Assembly (NCBI GenBank): GCA_002256205.1
Contig: NKIW01000005.1
Coordinates: forward strand, 62,001 to 126,000
Length of the DNA stretch: 64,000 bases
Source: Rhizobiales bacterium PAR1
GTDB lineage: Bacteria > Pseudomonadota > Alphaproteobacteria > Rhizobiales > Beijerinckiaceae
Direction: 5' to 3'
In this document: one piece after another, positions 34,501 through 43,500 of the stretch
Numbering within the stretch: the first letter of the stretch is position 1
Layout: every line of letters starts with the position of its first letter
Notes under the pieces: model-generated
Database searches by the model: none
Told to the model about the DNA's origin: nothing
Seen by the model: only the letters and a program-made list of their open reading frames with translations
Position numbers and translations under genes: made by a program

Positions 34501-37500
34501 TGCCGCCGTCGACGAGGCTCTCCCCGCCGTAGGTCGAGACCGTGTCATTGCCGTTACCGGCGGAAATACTGTCCGCGCCGCCACCACCGTTGATCACATC
34601 GTCGCCGGAGCCGCCGGTGATGGTCGTTGCGCCGGAGGTCGCGGTGATGGTGACACCGGTCGTCATCGCGCCAGCGTTGACCGTCTCGAAGTTGATGACC
34701 GAGGTGGTATCGCCCGTTGTCTGGTCGGTTCCGCCCGCAACAGTCAGGTTGACTGCCGTGATCGTGCTCCCGACGACCAGAACGAGCGTATCCGTCCCGG
34801 CACCACCATCAACAGTGGTTTCGGTACCGCGCGTCGTCACACTGTCATTCCCTCCGCCTGCGTTGAGGGTATCGACACCGCCATTGCCGTCGAGTGTGTC
34901 GTTCCCCAACCCGCCCGTCAGGATGTTCGCAGAGGTGGAACCGGTGAGGGTGGCGGTCTGGAGGGCGGTGAGGAGCGAGGCGTCGACGTTCTGGAAGTTG
35001 ATGGTCGTGACGGTATCGCCCGAGGATTGATCCGCATTGGCGAGGTTGAGCGTTGCGCTGGTGCGGAGGAGGAGGGTGTTGATCCCGGTGCCGCCGTCGA
35101 GGCTCGCCTCGGTCGCGCGGTAGGAGACGATGTCGTCTCCCCCGCCGGCGGCGATGATGTCGGCCCCGCCGAACCCGTCGATGGTCTCCGCGCCGGAGCC
35201 GCCGGTGATCGTGTTCACGCCCGAGGAACCGGTGATGAGGAACGCCGCGTTGAGGCTCGAGGCGTTGACGTTCTGGAAGTTCGTGACCGTGACGAGATCG
35301 CCCGTTGTCTGGTCGCCGACCGAGAGATCGACCGTGGTCGCGCTTCTGAGCACGAGGGTATTGGTGCCGCTGCCGCCGTCGATGGCGGTCTCCGAGCCGT
35401 TGTAGGAGACGGTGTCATTGCCCGCGCCGGCAGCGATGATGTCGAGCCCGCCGTTGCCGTCGAGGGTGTCGTTGCCCGAACCGGTCGTCAGCGTATTCGC
35501 GCCGGTCGAGCCGGTGACAGTGACCGCCGAGGTCAGCGTGCCCGCATTGACGCTCTCGATATTGGCAACGCTGACGGTGTCGCCCGTGGTCTGGTCCGAG
35601 CCCGCTGCAACAGAGAGGTCGATGGTAGTGATGCCCGAGGTCACGGTGAGGGTGAGGGTATCGATGCCCGCCCCGCCGTCGATGGCGGTCTCGGTGCCGC
35701 GATAGGAGAGGGCATCGTTGCCCCCGCCCCCGTTGAGCGTATCCGCGCCGCCGTTGCCGTCGAGGGTATCGGCGCCTGCGCCACCGGTCATGATGTTGGC
35801 GCCGGAGGAGCCGGTGAGGATCACCGCCTGGAGGGTGGAGAGCGCCGAGGCATCGGCGTTCTGGATGTTGGTGATGGTGGTGATATCGCCGACGGTCTGG
35901 TCGGCGGCGGAGAGATCGACCGTGGTCGCGCTTCTGAGCACGAGGGTGTTGGTGCCGGTGCCTGCGTTGATGCTGGCTTCCGCCCCCCAGTAGTCGATGG
36001 TGTCGTTGCCGCCGCCGGAGACGATGGCATCGGCCCCGCCACCACCATGGATGACATCATTGCCCGAACCGGTGGTGATCGCATTGGCTGCGGCCGAGCC
36101 GGCAACGGTCAGGGCGGTGGAGAGCGTGCCGGCGGAGAGGTTCTCGAAGTTCGCGACGCTGACCGCATCGCCCGTGGTCTGGTCGGCACCCGCCGCGACA
36201 GAGAAGTCGAGCGCGGTGATGCCGCCCGCGGTGGCGAGCACGAGCGTATCCGAGCCCGAACCGCCATCGAGGCTGGCCTCGCTGCCGCGATAGGTCACGC
36301 TGTCATTGCCGCCGCTGGCGTTGATCGTATCGGCCCCGCCGTTGCCGTCGAGCGTGTCATCGCCCGAGCCGCCGGTGATCACGTTCGCGGCAGCTGAACC
36401 GGTGAGGGTCACGGCATTGGCGAGGCCTGAGGCGTCGACGTTCTGGATATTGGCGACGCTGACCGTATCGCCCGTGGTCTGGTCGGCGGCGGAGAGATCA
36501 ACGACGACCGCTGCCTTGAGGACGAGGGTATTGATCCCCGCCTCGCCATCAAGGGAGATCTCGGTGCCCCAGTAATCGAGGGTGTCGTTGCCCGCACCGG
36601 CGAGGATGGTATCGGCCCCGCCGCCGCCATGGATCACGTCATTGCCCGAACCGGCGGTGAAGAGGTTGGTCGAGGCGGTGCCTGTGACGGTGAGCGCTGT
36701 ACTCACCGCCGAGGCGTTGAGGTTCTCGAAGTTGGCGACAGCGACGCTATCGCCGGTGGTCTGGTCCGAGCCGGCGGAGACGGAGAAGTTGACCGCCGTA
36801 ATCCCGCCCGAGGCGGCGAGGATGAGGGTATCGGTGCCTGATCCGCCATCCGCCGAACTCTCGGCTCCACGATAGATCACACTGTCATTCCCGCCGCCTG
36901 CGTTGAGGGTATCGACACCGCCATTGCCGTCGAGTGTGTCGTTCCCCAACCCACCCGTCAGGATGTTCGCAGAGGTGGAACCGGTTATCACGATATCGGT
37001 GGAAAGCGCCGAAGCATCGGCATTATGGAAGTTCGAAACCGTGACGATATCCCCGCTCGACTGGTCGGCGAGCGTGAGGTTGATCGAGGAACCGGCGTGC
37101 ATCACCAGCGTGTTGATGCCTGTCCCACCGTTCAGGCTGGCTTCCGAACCCCAGTAATGCACTGTGTCGTTGCCCGCGCCGGCGGTGATCGTATCCGTGC
37201 CACCATTGCCATCGATGGTGTCGTTGCCCAACCCACCCGCGAGAACATTGGCCGAGACCGAGCCGGTAATCGCCATGCCGGCGGAAACCACCGAGGCATC
37301 AAGGTTTTCGAAGTTGGCAATTGCGACGCTGTCGCCCGTGGTCTGGTCGAGGCCGGAAGCACCCCGGAAATCGATGGCCGTAATCCCGCCGGCAGCGACG
37401 AGGATAAGCGTATCTGAACCGTTCTCACCATCGATCGTGACCTCGGTGCCGTGATAGTTCACCGTATCATTACCGTTTCCGGCGGTGAGCGTATCCGTCC

Positions 37501-40500
37501 CGCCAGCACCATCGAGCGTATCGTTGCCATCGCCACCCGTCAGGATATTGACACCGGTGGAGCCGGTCAGGCTCACGGCTGTCGACAGTGCCGAGGCATC
37601 GACGTTCTGGAAACTGGCGATCACGGTAACATCGCCTGTCGATTGGTCCCCTGCGGCGAGATTGATGGTCGCGGCGGCGTTCAGCACCAGCGTATTGGTG
37701 CCGCTGCCACCATCAAGGCTGGCTTCGGTACCGTAGTAGGAGACGGTATCGTTGCCGCCGCCCGCCTGAACAGTGTCGAGGCCGCCCGCGCCGTCGATGA
37801 CGTCCGCGCCGGAACCGCCGATCAGGATATTGTCTCCGATCGAGCCGGAGAGCAGCACAGCGGCGCTCAAAGCCGAGGCATCGACGATCTGAAAGTTTGC
37901 AACCGACACGGCGTCGCCATTGGTCTGGTCGGAATTGGCGAGATTGACGGTGGTGGCAACACTCAACGTGAGCGTATTGGTACCGCTGCCACCGTCAATG
38001 CTGGTCTCGGTCCCACGATAGATGACGCTGTCATCGCCGCCATTGGCAAGGATGATATCCGCCCCGCCGTTGCCATCGATCACGTCATTGCCTGAACCAC
38101 CCGTGAGCGCGTTGGCGCCGCTGGACCCGGTGATCACAAGACCGGAGCCAAGCGCTGATGCGTCGAGGTTTTCGAAATTGCGCGCGGCGACGGTATCGTC
38201 GCTGGTCTGGTCCGCGCCTGCCGCAACGGACAGATCGAGCGCGCTGATTCCGCCGGAGGCGAGGAGCAGCAGCGTGTCATTGCCCGAACCACCATCGAGT
38301 GACGTCTCACTGCCGTGGTAGGCAAGGATGTCCGCGCCGCCATTGCCGTTGAGGCTATCTGCACCGCCATTGCCGTTGAGCGTATCGTTGCCCGAACCAC
38401 CGATCAGCGTATTCACGCCCGCAGACCCGGTCATGCTCACGCCGGTCACCAGCGCCGAACCGTCGACATTTTGGAACTGGCTGACCGTCACAGCATCCGC
38501 CAGCGTCTGGTCGAGGCTCGCGAGATTGACGTTGGCGACAGTCCGGAGCGTCAGCGTATTGGTGCCGCTGCCGCCGTCGATCGTGGCCTCCGTGCCGTAA
38601 TAACTGACGCTGTCGTTGCCGGCGCCCGCATCAATGGCATCCGCGCCGCTAAGCCCATCGATGGTGTCATTGCCCGAACCGGTCGTCAGCGCGTTGGCCG
38701 CGGCGGAACCGATGACGTTCAGCGCTGCCGAGACAATATGGGCTTCGAGGTTCTCGAAATTGGTGACCGAAACGGTATCGCCCGTGGTCTGGTCCGTGCC
38801 GCCGGCGACCGAGAGATTGACCGCCGAAATACCGCCGCCGGTGGTCAGAACGAGGGTGTCGGATCCCGCGCCGCCATCGAGTGTGATTTCTGTCGCATGA
38901 TAGGACACGGTATCCGCGCCGCCCCCGGCAAGGATGACATCGGTGCCGCCAAGGCCATCGATGGTGTCGCCGCCTGCGCCAGCAAGGATCGTGTTGGCTG
39001 CTGTCGAGCCGGTGATGCCGAGGCCTTGCGAGGCGAGGAAGATCGAGGCATCGAGATTGGCGAAGTTCGCCACGAAGACATTGTCACCGACGGTTTGATC
39101 CGAACCGGCAAGACCGCTGAGATCAATCCCGGTGATGCCACCCGAGGCCCGGAGGATCAGCGTATTCGAGCCCGTCCCGCCGTCGATGCTGGCTTCGCTG
39201 CCAGAGTAGGTGACCATATCGTTGCCGCCACTCGCCGCGATGACATCGGCACCGCCGTTGCCGTCAATCGTATCGTTGCCAGCGCCGCCCGTCAGGCTAT
39301 TCGCGCCGGTCGAACCGGTGACCGTGATGGCCGTTGAGAGCGTCGAGGCATTGATATTCTCGATGTTGGTGACGGAAACCGTATCCCCCACCGTTTCGTC
39401 AAATCCCGCCCCGACCGAAAGATTGATGGCGCTAATGCCACCCGCCGCTCCAAGCACAAGGGTGTCGGATCCTGTTCCGCCATCAATGGAGGTCTCGCTG
39501 CCACGGAAGGTCAGTGTATCCGCGCCACCTCCACCCCCGAGGATATCCACCCCACCATTGCCATCGAGCGTATCGTTGCCCGCGCCGCCTAACAGGGTAT
39601 TCGCGCCGGTTGAACCGGTGATCACCGCCGTCTGGATCAGGCTGAGACCGGAAGCATCGACATGGGTGAAACCCGTCACCGTCGCGGCATCGCCGGCGGT
39701 CTGGTCGGCGGCTGCAAGGTTGATGACAGCACTGTTCTGGAGAACCAGTGTATTGCTGCCAGCACCGCCATCAAGCGTCGTTTCGCTGCCCAAATAGTCG
39801 ACGCTGTCGTTGCCCGCGCCAGCAAGAATGATATCCGCACCGCCGCCGCCATGGATGAGATCGTCACCGGAGCCCGTGCGCAGCGTATTGCTCGAGGCCG
39901 AGCCGGTCACGTTCAGCGCATTTGAAAGGGTCGCGGCATCGAGGTTTTCGAAGTTCGTGACACTGATGATGTCGCCAATGGTCTGATCCGTGCCGGTGCT
40001 CACTGCGAAATTCACCGCGGTGATCCCGCTCGCCGCCGCAAGTACAAGGGTATCCGAGCCCACACCGCCATCGAGCACGGCCTCGCTACCACGGTAGGTG
40101 ATGGCATCGTTTCCGCCGCCACCGAGAAGCGTATCCGCGCCGCCGTTGCCTTCGAGGCTATCATTCCCCGCGCCGCCCGCGAGGCTGTTCGCGCCGGAAG
40201 AGCCGGTCAGCGAGACGCCTTGCGAGGCACCAAGTGCGCTTGCATCGACGTCCTGGAAATTCGTCACCAGCGCAGCATCGCCGAGGGATTGGTCGGCACC
40301 GGAAAGATCGATGTCCTGTCGCGCGGCAAGGACCAGCGTATTGGTGCCGGTGCCGCCCTCCAGGCTGACTTCTGTGCCATAGAGCGAGACGCGATCATTG
40401 CCATCGCCCGCCACGATGACATCGGCGCCGCCCCCGCCATCGATGGTATCGCCCCCCGAGCCGGTGGTGAGAAGATTGATGCCTGACGTACCGGTCACGG

Positions 40501-43500
40501 AAATCGCGGTCGAAAGTCCACCGGCATCGAGGTTTTCGAAATTGGTGACCGCAACCGCATCCCCTGTGGTCTGGTCCACGCCGGATGGCGCGGCAAGGTT
40601 CATCACCGAGATCCCGCCGCCGACTACGACGAGCGTGTCATTTCCAGCTCCGCCGTCGATCGAGGTTTCCAAGCCGCGATAGGTCACGCTGTCGTTGCCC
40701 GCGCCGGCGGCGAGCGTATCCGCCCCGCCGTTGCCGTCGAGCCTATCCGTCCCCAGCCCACCGATGAGGGTGTTGTCACCCGCCGAACCGGTAATCGACA
40801 CGGCAGTGCCAAGATTTGCCGCCGTGACATTCTCGAAGCCTGTCACGGCCACGGTGTCCCCCGTGGTCTGATCACCAGCTGAGAGATCGACAACTGCGCT
40901 CGCGCGCAGAACCAGCGTATTGGCGCCGGAGCCACCATCGAGACTGGCCTCGGTGCCGCGATAAGCCACGGTGTCATTGCCGTCGCCGGCGTTGAGGGTA
41001 TCGGCCCCACCACCGCCATCCAGTGTATCGTCGCCTGCGCCTCCCGTCAGGATATTGGCACCGCCAGAGCCGTTCATCACAACGCCCTGCGTTGCGCCCA
41101 GCGTGGAAGCATCGACGTTCTGGATATTCGTAGCCGTGACCGCATCACCGACGCTCTGGTCCGCCAGCGCGAGGTTGATATCCACGGCACTGAGGAGCCG
41201 GAGCGTATTTGTTCCTGTCCCGCCGTCGATAGCGGCTTCGGTGCCGCGATAGGTGACGGTATCGTTGCCGGCGCCGGCGTTGATCGTATCGGCGCCGCCG
41301 TTGCCGTCGATTGTGTCGTTGCCCGAGCCGGTGGCAAGTGTATTCGCGCCGGTCGAGCCGGTGACGGTGATGGCACTGGCGAGGAGGCTCGCATCAAGGT
41401 TCTCGAAGGCGCGTGTGGTGACGCTATCGCCCGAGGTCTGGTCGAGCCCTGCCGCGACGGAGAAGTCGAGCGCGATGATCCCGCCCGGGGCGGCAAGGAT
41501 CAGGGTATCCGACCCCGCCCCGCCATCAAGGCTCGCCTCGCCTCCGCGATAGGTGATGGCATCATTGCCGCCGCCCGCGCTGATCACATCCGCCCCGCCG
41601 TTCCCATCCAGCGTGTCACTCCCCGCACCACCCGTCAGAATGTTCGCGCCAGACGTGCCGGTCACAATCACGCCGGCGGCAACGCTCGTGGCATCGACAT
41701 TGGCAAAGCCGGTGACAAGCGTGGCATCACCAAGGCTGGCGTCCACCGCTGAGAGATCAATCGTTGCGGCTGTCTTCAGGACGAGCGTATTGGTGCCGCT
41801 GCCGCCATCAAGCGTGACTTCGGTACCCCAGAAATCGACGGAATCGTTGCCGGCACCCGCTGAAATGCTGTCACTGCCGCCTCCGCCATGGACGACGTCA
41901 TTGCCGGAGCCGGTCGTCAGGGTGTTGCTGCCGGAGTGACCGGTGACGCTGAGCCCCGTGGTCTCGGCATGAGCATCGAGATGATCAAAACCGTTTACAT
42001 CGACCGCATCGCCGAGGGTCTGGTCGGCGCCATTGCCGGCGGAAAGGTTGATGACCGTCGTGCCGCCGGTCGCCATCATCACCAGCGTATTGCTGCCGGT
42101 ACCGCCCTCGATGACAAGTTCGGTGCCGTAATAGCGCAGCGTATCGTTGCCCGTGCCGCCCTCGAGGCGATCCGCCCCGCCGTTGCCGTCGAGTGTGTCG
42201 TTGCCCGCGCCACCCGTCAGGACGTTCGCGCCAGAGGTTCCGTTCATCGCTACAGCCGTAGAAACCGCCGAGGCATCTGCGTTCGAAAAGCCGGTTGCGA
42301 GCGTGGCATCGCCCGAGGTCTGGTCGCCGGCGGCAAGGTCGACCATGACGGCGCTTCTCAGGCGCAGCGTGTTGGTGCCCGCACCGCCATCGACGGAGAT
42401 TTCCGTACCCCAGAGGCTGACGGTATCGTTGCCCGCACCGGCGTCGATGATATCCGCCCCGCCACCGCCATCGATGGTATCGCTGCCTGCACCCGTCGTG
42501 ATCAGATTGGTGCCGGAAGAGCCCGAGACCGTGACGGCTTGCAAGGCGCCGAGGCCTGAACCGTCGATATTCTCGAAGCCGGTCACGACGGAGACATCGC
42601 CGGAGGTCTGGTCGGCATTGGCCAGATTGAGCGTCGCGCCGCTGCGCAGAATCAGCGTGTTCGTGCCGGTTCCGCCATCGACGAGCACTTCGGTGCCGTA
42701 ATAGGTCACGGTATCGTCGCCGGCACCGGCTGAGAGGGCGTCACCCCCGCCCCGTCCGTCGATGACATCCACGCCGTCACCCGTGGTGATGGTATTCGCC
42801 ACCACCGAGCCGGTGATGGTGATGGCCCCAGTCAGCGTATGGGCGTCGACATTTTCGAAGTTGCGCGCGAGAACGGCGTCGCCAAGGGTCTGATCCGTCC
42901 CGGCAGCCGCCGAAAGGTTGACGCTGGCGAGGCCGGTCGCCTGGCGTACGTCCAGCGTATCCGACCCGTTACCCCCGTCGAGCAGGGTTTCGGTACCATA
43001 ATAGCCGACGGAATCATCGCCCGCGCCGGCGACAATCGTATCCGCGCCGCCAAGACCATCGAACACATCCGAACCGAAGCCGCCGGTGAGGATATTGGTG
43101 CCGGTCGTGCCGGCGGCTGTGACATCGGCGAGGAGGGTTGCAGCATCGACGTTCTGAAAATGGCTGACGACCGCGAGATCGCCGCTGGTCTGGTCCGCTG
43201 CGGAGAGATCGACATCCGCATCTGCGCGTAAGATCAGCGTATTGGTGCCGCCTCCGGCATCGAGGATATTCTCGCCGCCGCGATAGGTGATCGTATCGTT
43301 GCCGGCCCCGGTGATGATGGTATCGGCCCCGCCGCCGCCATCGACCGTGGCATTGCCGGCGCCGCCGAGAATGATGTTGGCGAGCCCGGAACCGATGATC
43401 GAGGCGGGCTGGCCCGCCGTGAGGGCGGTGGCATCGACATTCTGGAAATGACTGACAAGCGTCACATCGCCGCCGGTCTGGTCGATCGCAGTCAGGTCGA

